A stretch of 64,000 nucleotides of DNA from Polyangium sp. 6x1 (GCF_029946515.1 NZ_JARZHH010000038.1:1-64000); one strand, 5' to 3'; positions 18,510 to 28,319 are shown, counted from the stretch's first letter. A program made the numbers and translations. Notes: a model not told the origin generated them from the sequence alone.

Positions 18510-19187
18510 TCACTCCGCGTCGACGCTCTCGGTCGCGGCGAGCGCCGCGTCGAGCGGCGGCAGCGAATGCCCCATCCGCAGCCGCTTCGCCTCCAGATAC
18601 CCCTGACTGAACGGGTTCGTCCCGACAATCGATGGCTCGCGCGCCTCGACCCGCGCGCCGAGCTGCCGGAGCGCCTGCACCTTGAGCGGGTTGTTCGTCA
18701 TGAGCTGGATCGAGGCGACGCCGAGGTGCTCCAGCATCGCCGCGGCCGGCGCGTAGTCCCGCGCGTCGTCCGGGAGCCCGAGCAGCCGGTTCGCGTCCAC
18801 GGTGTCGTGCCCCTGGGACTGCAGGTCGTATGCGCGGATCTTGTTCGAGAGGCCGATGCCCCGGCCCTCCTGGCGCAGGTACACGACGACGCCCTGCCCC
18901 CGCCGCGCGATCTCGGCCTGCGCCGCTTCGAGCTGGCCGCGGCAATCGCATTTCAGGGAGCCGAAGACCTCGCTCGTCAGGCATTCGGAGTGCACGCGCA
19001 CGAGGACGGACGACCGTCCACGCACATCGCCCATCACCAGCGCCACGTGATCCGGCGAGAGCCCGCTCTCCGCGGACGGCTCACCATACCGGAACACGAT
19101 CATCTCGAACAAACCGGTCTGCGTCGGCACCGGCGCCTTCGCTAAAATCTCGAGCCGAGGCCGGATCACCACGTCGGGGACGTACAT
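18510..19187 (-). CDS. ribA: GTP cyclohydrolase II
   Basis: 225 residues. This is the monofunctional enzyme that opens GTP to start riboflavin synthesis. Zn ligands are the three Cys in HSECLTSEVFGSLKCDC. Catalytic and GTP motifs LRQEGRGIGL, KIRAYDLQ and MTNNPLKV are all present. The start is ATG 19187 with AGGAGAG just upstream. The enzyme lacks a fused DHBP synthase domain, and no other rib gene is nearby. No FMN riboswitch was recognised in the 80 bp upstream. Confidence 0.95.
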   Translation of the reverse strand: MYVPDVVIRPRLEILAKAPVPTQTGLFEMIVFRYGEPSAESGLSPDHVALVMGDVRGRSSVLVRVHSECLTSEVFGSLKCDCRGQLEAAQAEIARRGQGVVVYLRQEGRGIGLSNKIRAYDLQSQGHDTVDANRLLGLPDDARDYAPAAAMLEHLGVASIQLMTNNPLKVQALRQLGARVEAREPSIVGTNPFSQGYLEAKRLRMGHSLPPLDAALAATESVDAE

Positions 19188-19422
19188 CTCGCTCTCCTGT
19201 GCGTTTGGGTGGGCGTGTACAGCATTCCCCGGCCGCTCCCAGGACCTCGGGATCTCCGGGGGACTTCTTACGTAGCGTAAGGCCAAGGGTGTGACAAGGT
19301 CGGGGGCGCCCGTACGCCCTCGCGGAAGGTCCAGAAGGACAAACCTCGCCGCTCGGTCGCCGCGGCTCCAACGAGCCTTCGAGCTCCGCGTTCGAGCACG
19401 CTCCCGACGCCGACACGAATCC

Positions 19423-19535
19423 GTGACCACCGCGCCCACGCTCCCCCCAAAAAGCTGCCCGCCACCGTGGTCGCGCTCGGCTGGGTGGCGCTGCTGACCG
19501 ATGCTGCGTCGGACAGGATCGACCCGCTCGTGTAA
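19423..19535 (+). pseudogene. Remnant of an MFS transporter N-terminus
   Basis: From 19461 the reading ATVVALGWVALLTDAASD, then RIDPLV and a TAA stop at 19533, matches the first transmembrane helix of MFS drug transporters. Intact genes typically continue DMIYPLLP. An upstream GTG at 19423 is one frame off and would need a single-base shift in the C/A run near 19442-19453. No MFS sequence continues after the stop; the ion-permease gene begins 30 bp later. The rest of the gene has been deleted or replaced. Confidence 0.6.
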
Positions 19536-19565
19536 AGCATCGCCGAAGACCTCGAAGGCCTCCGC

Positions 19566-20819
19566 ATGAGCCACCTGCCCACGCTCGTCGTATTCGTCGC
19601 GACCTACGCGCTGATCGCCTTTCGGCGCCTGTCCCTCCTGCCGATCGGGAGGCCCGCGGGCGCGCTCGCCGGGGCGTGCGCGATGGTCGTGCTCGCCTCG
19701 ATCGAGCCGCGCTGGGGCATCGACGCGAAGGCCGCGTTCGCCGCGGTCGAGCCGAACACGATCGGGCTGTTGCTCGGGATGATGTTGCTCGCGGCGGCGC
19801 TCGCGGAGGCCGGGTTCTTCGAGATGGCCGCGTCGTTCTTGCTCGCGCGGAAGCCCTCGCCGGTGGGCCTCTTGTACGGCACGACGATCGCCTCGGGCGT
19901 GCTCTCGGCCGTGCTGGTGAACGATCCGGTCTGCGTGCTCTTCGCGCCCGTGGTGGATGCGACGGCGCGGCGGGCCGGCCTTCCCCGCGTGCCGTACCTG
20001 CTCGCGCTGGCGATGGGCGCGAACGCGGGCAGCGCGATGACGCTCGCGGGAAACCCGCAAAACATGCTCGTCGCGCACCTGTCGGGTCTGTCGTACCGGA
20101 GTTACTTGTTTCGCGCGGGGCCGGCCGGCTTCCTCGCGCTCCTGGTGACGGCCGCGACGCTCCACTTCCTCTTCCGGAAGAAGCTTCGGCCCACGAGCGC
20201 CGGGTCGATCGACGCGGACGCAAAGGTCGCGCCTCGATCTCGCAGCGAGCTCACGCTCGCGCTCGTCGTGATCCTGGGCGTCTCGATCGCCTTCCTCGCC
20301 GGCGCGAACCTCGCGTTCGCCGCGCTCACGGGCGCCGCCGCGCTCCTCGTCCTTCGAAGGCGTGATTCCGCGTCGCTCTTCTCGGACGTGACGTGGACCG
20401 TGCTCGTCTTCTTCGGCGCGCTCTTCATCGTGGCCGCCGCGTTCCAGCGCACGGGCCTCGTCGACGCGGCGCTCGCGGCGGCGCGGCCGTTCATCCCGGC
20501 GGAACGAGGCGCCGCGATGGCTGCGCTCTCCGCGATGTTCACGCTGGGCTGCCAGGTCGTGAGCAACGTCCCGTTCATCCTGCTCGCCGAGCCGATGATC
20601 CGCACGCTGCCCGATCCCACGCTCGCCTGGACCGTGACGGCCATGGCCACGACGCTCGCCGGCAACCTCACGCTGCTCGGCTCCGTCGCGAACATCATCG
20701 TCGTCGAGGCCGCGCACGCGGAAGACGAGATCGGCTTCGTCACGTACCTGCGCGCCGGTCTGCCCGTGACGATCGCCTCGATGGTCGTGGCGATCGGGTA
20801 CCTGCTGCTCGCGGGTTAG
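19566..20819 (+). CDS. ArsB/NhaD-like (ion transporter superfamily) permease
   Basis: 417 residues with about 10-11 membrane helices. Hallmarks of the IT superfamily are the two similar halves, with a loop LVNDPVCVLFAPVV and a later NVPFILLAEPMI. GNPQNMLVAHLSG and LLGSVANIIVVE are the paired substrate-binding hairpin motifs. ArsB exports arsenite; NhaD and SLC13 members move Na+ or anions. No ars regulatory gene is adjacent, so the substrate remains open. It starts at ATG 19566, directly after the MFS remnant, and overlaps the convergent phosphoesterase gene by 4 bp. Confidence 0.85.
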   Translation: MSHLPTLVVFVATYALIAFRRLSLLPIGRPAGALAGACAMVVLASIEPRWGIDAKAAFAAVEPNTIGLLLGMMLLAAALAEAGFFEMAASFLLARKPSPVGLLYGTTIASGVLSAVLVNDPVCVLFAPVVDATARRAGLPRVPYLLALAMGANAGSAMTLAGNPQNMLVAHLSGLSYRSYLFRAGPAGFLALLVTAATLHFLFRKKLRPTSAGSIDADAKVAPRSRSELTLALVVILGVSIAFLAGANLAFAALTGAAALLVLRRRDSASLFSDVTWTVLVFFGALFIVAAAFQRTGLVDAALAAARPFIPAERGAAMAALSAMFTLGCQVVSNVPFILLAEPMIRTLPDPTLAWTVTAMATTLAGNLTLLGSVANIIVVEAAHAEDEIGFVTYLRAGLPVTIASMVVAIGYLLLAG

Positions 20820-23242
20820 TCCGTCGCCGACGAGAGCAGCGCGTTCAGGACGTGACGCGCGTAGCGCCCCTCGCTCTCGCTGAGCCCGTGGTTCGGATCG
20901 GTGACGCACGTCCAGAACACGGCGTTGATGACGGTCTGGAGCATGAGGCGCATCTTCGTGGCCTCGGGATCCATCGTCTCGGTGCAGATCGCGCGGGCGA
21001 GGTGGCCGAGCGCGCGCTCGACCTGGGTGTTCTCCTCCTCGCTCGCGAGACAAACGACGCCGAGCGACGACTCCTCCTCCGGCGCGAGGCGGAGCGGGAA
21101 GCACAGGATCCAGCGGTAGTGCCGCGCGAAGAGGCGGTGATGGTCCGGGCTCGGCTGGTAGATGATGCTCGTCGTCGCGTGCGCGTCGCGATGCCACGCC
21201 GCCGCGATGTTGAAGCGGAACGCATGGCCCGCGACGCCGCTGCCGCAGGTGAAACGCGCGGCCCAGGACTGCGGCCAGAACTGGCCGAACGCCGGGCAGA
21301 GCACGCGCAGGTTCGCGTCCCAGATCATGCCCATCCACGATCCGCGCTCCGAGAGCAGCCCGCTGCGCACGATCGGCGCGGTCTGCACGCCCCACGGCGA
21401 GGCGGTCGCGATCTTGTAGATCGAGTTGCCGACCGCCTCCGTGAGCTTCGCCGAGAGCGAGATGTTCGACAGGGGCTTGCCGCAGCAGCGCTCGAGCAAT
21501 GCGCGCGCGGTCCACTTCGCGGCCTCGGGGTACTCCTTGCCGGTGCCGCCGGGGCGATACGCGAGCGAGTAGCGGTAGCCCACGATCGGCCCCGGGATCT
21601 TGAGCTCGACGTGCGCCTTGCCCACGATGAAGTGCGAGCGGCACCGCTCCTGCTCGAACTCGACGGGCTCCCAGCGCTCCTCGCCGAACTGCTCGTAGCA
21701 GCGCTCGACCATGGGATACGCGTCCTCGATCGTCGCGCCCGAGCTCTCCGCGAACACGAGCGCCAGCGTGAGGTGGTCGGACTCGAAGCGGACGACGTGC
21801 GAGCGGACGTCGTAGCCGTCGATCAAGTTGGGGTACCAACGATCGCGTTTTTCCAGCAGGTTGAGCTCGGCCTGCGTGAGCGCGACGGCGTTCGAGAGGT
21901 GGTAGCTCCACGTGAGGTACCGCTCGGTCTTGTCGGCGCCTTGCAGCATGAAGCGCACGCGCCCGCCGCCGAGCGGCTCTTCCTTCACCTCGCGGCGGCC
22001 GCGCCACGTGGTCGCGCGCGGCTCGGCCTGGACGTTGTTGTAGGGCGGTTCGAGCACGGCGATCGGCGTCTCGATGGGCGCCACGAAGTCGCGCAGCTCC
22101 ACCTCGACGAGGGCGATGCCATCGTCCCCGACGCTCCAGATCCGGGTGTGCTCGCGGGCCTTCACGAAGCGCTCGGCCTGCGCGACGGGCTCCCAGTTCA
22201 CCTCGAAGTACTTGCGCTTCGGCTCGAGCGCGTATTCGCCGGCCTCGCCGTCGCGCTCGTACACCTCGACGCTGACCGTGCTCGGGCTGAGCCGTACGAC
22301 CGAGAACTGGTTGCCCACGGCGCCGGGGCGCTCGTGCGCGGCCGAGCCGAGCGATCCCGTGGAGATGATGACGAAGCGGCTTTTGAAGAGCTCGACGAGC
22401 TTCGAGCTCTCCTGGTGCGTGTGGCCGTGGAAGCCGATGCGGAAGCCCGCGGCGTAGAGGGTTCCGACGTCCTGCAGCGTAAGGTAATCGGGGCGCCCGC
22501 GTTCGCTGGTGAAGCCATGGTGCCAAACGGCGACGCGCAGCGTGTCCCGATCGAGGCCGTTCGCGAAGTCGCGAGCGGCGGAGACGGCGCGCGTCGAGAT
22601 GCAGGCGCCGGTCCAGTACTTGTCGTTCCGGTGGCAGGAGTTGAAGCCGAAGAACGCGACCTTCTCCTGGGCGAAGACGTGCGCCGACCAGTGCTCGCGT
22701 TCGTTCGGATCGAGGAGATCGAAGGCGCGGCCGCGACCATCCAAGGACTCGCCGTAGAAGCGGTCGAAGAATCGCTGGACGTTCGCGAAGCGCTTGTTGT
22801 ACTCCGCGCCCGCCCGCAGCTTGACGAGGTCGAGGTGTCCGTAGCGGCCCACGTCGATGCGCAGATCCGAGAGATCCGGCGAGCGCTTGAGCCGCTGCAT
22901 CTCCTGCTCGAGGAGGTCGAAGTCGTGCGCGGTGCGCAGCGAGGTGACGCGCACGGGCTCGCCGATGTCGGCGCCCCAGTCGACGTCGTGGTTGCCCGGA
23001 ACGAACACGACGCGCGCGCGCTCGCGGTTCACGACGAGCGGCAGGACGCGGTGCTCGGCGAACTCGAGCAGCTCGTCGTACTCCGCGACGCTCCCGCGCT
23101 GCGTGAGATCCCCGCTGACGACGACAAAGTCGAAGGGTGCCGGATGCAGCGTCCCCAGCGCTTGCGCCGGGTGCATCCACACGTCGTCGAGCGTTTGCCC
23201 GGGCTCCGTGACGTGAAGATCCGACAGGTGAAGGATGTACAT
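20816..23242 (-). CDS. Calcineurin-like metallophosphoesterase fused to a C-terminal GAF-like domain
   Basis: 808 residues. Residues 1-300 carry the complete two-metal phosphoesterase set: LSDLHV, VVSGDLTQRG, FVPGNHDVDW, VWHHGFT and FHGHTHQ. The middle (300-610) is beta-rich with charged strands, without a known motif. The last ~190 residues (SGLLSERGSWMGMIWD, FTCGSGVAGHAFR, LGVVCLASEE) look like a GAF sensor domain. Soluble: no signal peptide or helix. The N-terminal class hydrolyses nucleotides, cyclic nucleotides or nucleic acids. The fusion suggests ligand-gated hydrolysis, which is inference. A short upstream gene lies 43 bp before it on the same strand. Confidence 0.8.
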   Translation of the reverse strand: MYILHLSDLHVTEPGQTLDDVWMHPAQALGTLHPAPFDFVVVSGDLTQRGSVAEYDELLEFAEHRVLPLVVNRERARVVFVPGNHDVDWGADIGEPVRVTSLRTAHDFDLLEQEMQRLKRSPDLSDLRIDVGRYGHLDLVKLRAGAEYNKRFANVQRFFDRFYGESLDGRGRAFDLLDPNEREHWSAHVFAQEKVAFFGFNSCHRNDKYWTGACISTRAVSAARDFANGLDRDTLRVAVWHHGFTSERGRPDYLTLQDVGTLYAAGFRIGFHGHTHQESSKLVELFKSRFVIISTGSLGSAAHERPGAVGNQFSVVRLSPSTVSVEVYERDGEAGEYALEPKRKYFEVNWEPVAQAERFVKAREHTRIWSVGDDGIALVEVELRDFVAPIETPIAVLEPPYNNVQAEPRATTWRGRREVKEEPLGGGRVRFMLQGADKTERYLTWSYHLSNAVALTQAELNLLEKRDRWYPNLIDGYDVRSHVVRFESDHLTLALVFAESSGATIEDAYPMVERCYEQFGEERWEPVEFEQERCRSHFIVGKAHVELKIPGPIVGYRYSLAYRPGGTGKEYPEAAKWTARALLERCCGKPLSNISLSAKLTEAVGNSIYKIATASPWGVQTAPIVRSGLLSERGSWMGMIWDANLRVLCPAFGQFWPQSWAARFTCGSGVAGHAFRFNIAAAWHRDAHATTSIIYQPSPDHHRLFARHYRWILCFPLRLAPEEESSLGVVCLASEEENTQVERALGHLARAICTETMDPEATKMRLMLQTVINAVFWTCVTDPNHGLSESEGRYARHVLNALLSSATD

Positions 23243-23285
23243 TCGGTCCCAGCGCTACGTCGACGCGCGGACCGCTTCGGAAGTT

Positions 23286-23525
23286 CTAGCGGCCGCTCGC
23301 AGCGCGTCGCCTCGAGGTCGACGGGTTGGAGGATGGCACGGACTCGCGTTGTGTGTTCGGCGCGACGGAGCCGGAGAGAAGCTCCTTCGTGTAGCGGATG
23401 GCCTGCATGGCCACCGCTCGGTCGATGACGAAGGGTTCACGAACGAGGACCACTGCATCCTGAAACGCCGCTTCGCGAGGAGCAACAGCGACGGCCGGGG
23501 CGTGAGGTCGGTTCTTGGCGCTCAT
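23286..23525 (-). CDS. Small hypothetical protein, 79 aa
   Basis: ATG 23525 follows a GGGAGA ribosome site. The protein has a helical centre (AFQDAVVLVREPFVIDRAV in two parts: AVVLVREP and AVAMQAIRYT) and a basic Ser/Arg-rich C-terminus. It lies 43 bp before the metallophosphoesterase gene and probably shares its transcript. That pairing suggests a partner or regulator of the phosphoesterase, though nothing in the sequence proves it. No family recognised. Confidence 0.5.
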   Translation of the reverse strand: MSAKNRPHAPAVAVAPREAAFQDAVVLVREPFVIDRAVAMQAIRYTKELLSGSVAPNTQRESVPSSNPSTSRRRAASGR

Positions 23526-23980
23526 CGTTCATCTCCCAAAAGCCGATTTTTCAGATTTTCCAGGAAGCCCTGGCCCGGGTGCAAGAAAAGACTGCCGTGC
23601 GGGGGGCGTGGGAAGCAGCGTGGGGAAGGGCGAGGCGCGAAGGGTGCGCCGCGTTTGCCCCGGCACCGAGTGTGCGCGGCGCGATCGTCCCTCGGATCGC
23701 AGCAGCGTGACTCGCTCGGTCCCCAGCGGTCGGCATGCGCCAATCCTACACGATGTGCAGAAGAAGCAAGCCCGGCGCGTAGCGGTTTGTGCACGTTCGT
23801 GTCGCCCGAGGCGAACCCCCCGCCGTCCAGACTGCGGAATGTAATTTGCAGCATGAAGTTCCCTCGGCGCACCTAAAGCCCCACCTCCCAAACGGCAACA
23901 GGCTGGATCAACTTTTCTGCCGGGACGGGACGACGCAAGCACGAGTTGGTCGGTGGAGTTTCCACCCGAGACCCGGCGCG
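23526..23980. other. Intergenic region, no gene seen
   Basis: This 455-bp gap separates the small-protein/phosphoesterase operon from the end of the RND operon. Reading frames here look random and lack start signals. It should hold the promoter for the 23286-23525 gene and the RND terminator; I could not pick specific sites. Confidence 0.5.
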
Positions 23981-26900
23981 TCAAGCGTGCGGAGGAGGCG
24001 GGACCGGCTCGGCGAGCGGCGGCGCAGGCGCGGGACGGGAGCGCGCGAGGCGGGACGCGACGCGGTCGGCGACGACGTAAAACGCCGGCACCACGAGGAG
24101 GCTCAGGCCCGTGGAGATCACGAGGCCGCCGATGACCGCGATCGCCATGGGCGCGCGCACCTCGCTGCCCTCGCCGAGCGCGAGCGCCGAGGGGATCGCC
24201 GCCATCAGCGTCGCGATGGACGTCATCAGGATGGGCCGGAGACGAACCGGGCCCGCTTCGAGCATCGCGTCGAACGCGTTCTTGCCGTGGTTCCTGAGCT
24301 CCGTCGCGTAATCGACCAGGATGATCGAGTTTTTCTTCACGATCCCCATCAAGAGGACGATCCCGATCATGCTGAAGATGTTGAGCGTCTGCTTCATGAG
24401 GAGCAGCGCGAACGCAGCGCCCGCGACGGAGAGCGGGAGGATCGTCAACACGGTCACCGGGTGCAGGAACGAGTTGAACTGCGACGCGAGCACCATGTAC
24501 GCGACGATGATCCCGAGGATCAGCGCGAAGACGAGGCCGCCCATGGACTCGCGGAACGCGACCGACGCGCCGCCGAGGACCACGTGGTAGCCAGTCGGTA
24601 CGTCCTTGCCGAGCTTCTCCACGAGCGCGAGGGCCTCGCTCTGTGACTTGCCCGGCGCGACGTTGCCGAAGAGGGTGATCGCGCGCTCGCGATCGCGGCG
24701 CGTGATCGCCTGGAGCGCAGGCTGCTCCTCGTACTTCACGAGCGTCGAGAGCGGCACGAGCTCTCCCGTCTTCGCGCGGAGCTTGAGGCGCGAGAGGTCC
24801 TCGGGCCGCGAGCGCTGATCCGCGAGCAGGCGCATGCGCACGTCGACGCGTCGACCGCCCGCGCTGTACTTGCCCACGCGCGTGCCGCCGACGAGCGCGT
24901 TCAAGGTCGTCGCGATCTCCTCGACCGAGATGCCGAGATCCGCGGCGCGCTTTCGGTCGGGCACGATCCGTAGCTCGGGCATGCCGAGCTGGTAGTCGGA
25001 GTCGAGGTCGACGACGAGGCCTGCGGCCTGGAGCTCGGCCTTGATGCGCTCGCTGTGCGAAACGAGCTCACCCCACTCGGGTCCGCGGATCGAGAACTCG
25101 ACCGGGAAGCCGCGCGACGCGGTGAAGCCCGACTGCGAGAGGTCCTGCACGATGGCGCGTACGCCCGGGATGGCGTTGAGCTCCTTGCGGAGGACGGCCG
25201 CGAACTCGTTTTGCGTCGCCTTGCGCTCGCCGCGCGGCTTGAGCGTCACGAAGATCATGCCGCTGTTCACGGCGCCCGTGCCGAAGCCGCCGACGACCAC
25301 GAGCGTGCGCTGCACCTCGGGCGCGTTGTTCACGATGGCCTCGGCCTTCGACACGATCTTGTCGGTCTCGCGGATGTCGGAGCCGACGGCGGTCGTGAGC
25401 CGAACCATGAGGCGGCTCTGATCCTGCGAAGGGACGAACTCGCCGGGGAGCGCCTGGAACGCGAAGACCGCGCCGACGAAGAGGCCCACGGAGGCGACGA
25501 GGACGAGCGAGGGGAACTTGAGGCCCCGCGCGAGGAGCCAGCCGTAGCCGGCGGAGAGTTTGTCGAAGGCGTGATCGACGAAGACGCCGAGCTTGTTGCG
25601 GCCCTCGCGCGAGGTCGTGAGGAGCTGGGCGCAGCGCGCGGGCGCGAGCGTGATGGCCTCGACGTACGAGAGGGCGACGGCGATGCAGAGCGTCACGCCG
25701 AACTGGAGGAAGAAGCGCCCCATCACGCCTTCCATGAAGATGACGGGGATGAAGATCGCGATGACGGCGACCGTGGCGGCGAGCGCGGCGAAGGTGATCT
25801 CGGCCGTGCCCTCGCGCGCGGCGCGCACGCGATCCTTGCCCTGCTCGGCGTGCCGGAAGATGTTCTCGAGCACCATGATCGCGTCGTCGACGACGATACC
25901 GACGGCGAGCGAGAGGCCGAGGAGCGTGAAGGTGTTCAGCGTGAAGCCGAGGAAGTAGATCGCCGCGATCGTCCCGAGCAGGCTCATCGGGATCGCCAGG
26001 ATCACGTTGAGCGTGCTGGAGAGCGAGCCGAGGAAGAGCCAGCAAACGAGGGCCGTGAGCGCGACCGCGAGGATGAGCTCGAGCTCGATCTCGTGGACGG
26101 ACTGCTCGATGAAGCGCGTCGAGTCGAAGTTGATCTGGAGCTCCATGCCCTCGGGCAAGGTCTTCCGGATCTCGTCGAGCTGCCCCTTCACGCCGGTCGC
26201 GACGGCGACCGCGTTCGAGCCGCGCTGCTTCTTGATGCCCATGCCCTGCGCGGGCTGGCCGTTCACGCGCGACATGCGCCGCACGTCCTCGAAGCCGTCC
26301 TCGATGATCGCGACGTCCTCGATGTACGTCGGGACGCCTGCCTGCTCGCGCACGACGATGCGGCGGAGCGTGTCGAGGTCGAGCGCCTCGCCGAGGACAC
26401 GCACGTTGACCTCGCGGCCCGTGGTCTCCAGGCGCCCCGCAGGCAGCTCCACGTGCTCGCGTCGCAGCGCCGCGATCACGTCCGTGACGGTGAGCGATTT
26501 GGCCGCGAGTTTGTCAGCGTCGAACCAGACGCGGACGTTGCGCTCGAGGTAGCCGCCCAGCATGACCTCACCGATCCCCGGCACGGTCTGGAGCTTCTCC
26601 TTGACGCGGTAGCGCGCGTAGTCGGAGAGGGTCTGCGGCGAGAATGGACCAGACAAACCGATCCACATGATCGGCTGGTCCTCGGGGTTCGACTTGGAGA
26701 TGACGGGCGGGTCGATGTCGCGCGGCAAGCGCGACTGGGCCTGCGAGACCTTGGCCTGCACGTCCTGGAGCGCGGAGTCGACGTTGCGCGAGAGGTCGAG
26801 CTCGACCGTGATCGAGGCGCCGCCCTGGCGCGACGAGGAGGTGAGGGATTTGACGCCCTCGACCTGGACGACGGCCTCCTCGATCTGCTCGACGATGTCG

Positions 26901-27082
26901 TGCTCGACGGCCTCGGGCGCGGCGCCTTCCCAGGAGACGCTGACGTTGATGGTCGGGAAGTCGACGTCGGGGAACTGGCTGATGCCGATGCGCGTCGCGG
27001 CGACGATGCCGAAGACGATCGTCGCGAGCATCATCATCCACGCAAGGACGGGCTTGCGAAGGCACGCTTCGGTCAGGTTCAT
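23981..27082 (-). CDS. RND (HAE1/AcrB family) efflux transporter
   Basis: 1033 residues, standard for the family; a proton-driven inner-membrane exporter. Twelve helices are expected: one at the N-terminus (MLATIVFGIVAATRI), a five-helix group at 330-560 and a six-helix group at the C-terminus. The proton relay Asp pair is visible in GIVVDDAIMVLENI, and the relay Lys in GIVKKNSIILVDYA. Two large periplasmic porter loops are present. The substrate is unknown (drugs, dyes or lipids). Its start overlaps the adaptor gene stop by 4 bp (ATGA), so the two are co-translated. No TolC-type outer-membrane gene is adjacent. Confidence 0.95.
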   Translation of the reverse strand: MNLTEACLRKPVLAWMMMLATIVFGIVAATRIGISQFPDVDFPTINVSVSWEGAAPEAVEHDIVEQIEEAVVQVEGVKSLTSSSRQGGASITVELDLSRNVDSALQDVQAKVSQAQSRLPRDIDPPVISKSNPEDQPIMWIGLSGPFSPQTLSDYARYRVKEKLQTVPGIGEVMLGGYLERNVRVWFDADKLAAKSLTVTDVIAALRREHVELPAGRLETTGREVNVRVLGEALDLDTLRRIVVREQAGVPTYIEDVAIIEDGFEDVRRMSRVNGQPAQGMGIKKQRGSNAVAVATGVKGQLDEIRKTLPEGMELQINFDSTRFIEQSVHEIELELILAVALTALVCWLFLGSLSSTLNVILAIPMSLLGTIAAIYFLGFTLNTFTLLGLSLAVGIVVDDAIMVLENIFRHAEQGKDRVRAAREGTAEITFAALAATVAVIAIFIPVIFMEGVMGRFFLQFGVTLCIAVALSYVEAITLAPARCAQLLTTSREGRNKLGVFVDHAFDKLSAGYGWLLARGLKFPSLVLVASVGLFVGAVFAFQALPGEFVPSQDQSRLMVRLTTAVGSDIRETDKIVSKAEAIVNNAPEVQRTLVVVGGFGTGAVNSGMIFVTLKPRGERKATQNEFAAVLRKELNAIPGVRAIVQDLSQSGFTASRGFPVEFSIRGPEWGELVSHSERIKAELQAAGLVVDLDSDYQLGMPELRIVPDRKRAADLGISVEEIATTLNALVGGTRVGKYSAGGRRVDVRMRLLADQRSRPEDLSRLKLRAKTGELVPLSTLVKYEEQPALQAITRRDRERAITLFGNVAPGKSQSEALALVEKLGKDVPTGYHVVLGGASVAFRESMGGLVFALILGIIVAYMVLASQFNSFLHPVTVLTILPLSVAGAAFALLLMKQTLNIFSMIGIVLLMGIVKKNSIILVDYATELRNHGKNAFDAMLEAGPVRLRPILMTSIATLMAAIPSALALGEGSEVRAPMAIAVIGGLVISTGLSLLVVPAFYVVADRVASRLARSRPAPAPPLAEPVPPPPHA

Positions 27083-28317
27083 GGCGCGCTCCCTCCCTTC
27101 GAAGGCGCGCCGACGCCCTCCGAAGGCGCGCTCGTGGCCGCCGGCGGCGCGGCCGCGCTGGGCGCCCCGGGCGGACCTTTGCCCGGCCCTTGGCCCGGCG
27201 GCGCGACGCGCACCGTGGTGCCGTCCCGCAGAGGTTCGGCCCCGCGGATGACGAGCATCTCGCCGGGCTTCAGGCCTTTGCGCACCTCGACGCGGCCGTC
27301 GGCCGTGCGCATGCCGAGCGCGAGCACGCGCTCGTGCGCGACGTTGTTCTCCACGACGAACGCGAGGAAGCCTTTTTCACTCGGGCGAATCGCGGTCTGC
27401 GGGATGACGGGGGAGTTCTCGGTCGCGCCGACGGGCACCGTGACGTCGGCGAACGCGCCGGGCCGGAGCGCGTCTTTTTTCTCGTCCGCGACCTCGGCGA
27501 CGATCGGGACCATGCGCGTCGCCGGATCCGCGGCGTCCGCGACGAGCGTGATCTTCGCGGAGAAGTCGTGCTCGATGCCCGTCACCTTGAACGAGACGTT
27601 CATCCCGGCCTGGAGGCGCGGCGCGTCGGCCTCGGGGACCGGGAAACGGAGCAGCAACGGATCGCGGCGAAGGACCGTGCCGAGCACCGTGCCGGGCTGG
27701 ACGAACTGTCCGGTCTGCACGGTGCGCGTCTGCATCTTGCCCTCGATGGGCGCTCGCACATACGCGTCGCGCAGGTTCAGGTTCGCCTCGTCGAGCGTGG
27801 CGCGGGCCTCGGCGACCTGCGCCGCCCCGGTGCGCGCGCGCGTCCGCCAGCCGTCGACGTCCTCCTTCGAGAAGACGCCCGCGCCGTCGGCGCCCGCTTT
27901 TTCGCGGCGTTCGAGGTTCTGCTGGGCCTCGGCCGCGGAGGCCTGCGCGCGCTCGAGCGTGGCCTTGGCGCTGCGGACGGCGAGGTTGAAGCGGGCCGGG
28001 TCGATCTCGACGAGGACCTGTCCCTTCTTGACGACGTCGCCCTCGGCGAAGCGGACGTGCTCGATCACGCCGGAGACACGCGCCGTGACCTGCACGCGCT
28101 CGTAGGCGTCGACGGTGCCGACCGCGGTGACGGTGTACTCGACGCGTTCGCCGGAGACGGGCGCGAGCTCGACGGGGAACGCCATCTTCCCCTTGCCGCC
28201 CGCGGGAGGGCCCGCGCCCTCGTCCTTCTTCGAGCAGCCAAAAAGCACGAGCGCGAGGAGCGTGACGCCGAGGAAGAGCCAGGCCGAGAGCCTTCGGGGT
28301 GTTGCGAGAAGAGGCAT
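27079..28317 (-). CDS. RND efflux periplasmic adaptor (membrane fusion protein)
   Basis: 412 residues from ATG 28317. A lipoprotein signal (LVLFGC near residue 25) anchors it to the inner membrane. Regions in order: split lipoyl domain (ARVSGVIEHVRFAEGDVVKKGQ and VRAPIEGKMQTRTVQTGQFV, each a recognised half), an alpha-helical hairpin about residues 100-165 rich in Ala/Glu/Arg, a beta-barrel, and a membrane-proximal domain. A Pro/Gly/Ala/Ser-rich tail ends it. It links the RND pump to an outer-membrane channel. The stop overlaps the pump start; the upstream hydrolase gene ends 2 bp before its start, so three genes form one operon. Confidence 0.93.
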   Translation of the reverse strand: MPLLATPRRLSAWLFLGVTLLALVLFGCSKKDEGAGPPAGGKGKMAFPVELAPVSGERVEYTVTAVGTVDAYERVQVTARVSGVIEHVRFAEGDVVKKGQVLVEIDPARFNLAVRSAKATLERAQASAAEAQQNLERREKAGADGAGVFSKEDVDGWRTRARTGAAQVAEARATLDEANLNLRDAYVRAPIEGKMQTRTVQTGQFVQPGTVLGTVLRRDPLLLRFPVPEADAPRLQAGMNVSFKVTGIEHDFSAKITLVADAADPATRMVPIVAEVADEKKDALRPGAFADVTVPVGATENSPVIPQTAIRPSEKGFLAFVVENNVAHERVLALGMRTADGRVEVRKGLKPGEMLVIRGAEPLRDGTTVRVAPPGQGPGKGPPGAPSAAAPPAATSAPSEGVGAPSKGGSAP

Positions 28318-28319
28318 GA

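Noticed and set aside
18510-23180. A very long open frame on the minus strand covering ribA, the permease and the phosphoesterase
   Set aside because: It is an out-of-frame shadow caused by high GC; only its last 225 codons (ribA) have family similarity.
23529-23984. 151-codon minus-strand reading frame
   Set aside because: No ribosome site, no motifs, Arg/Pro-rich random composition.
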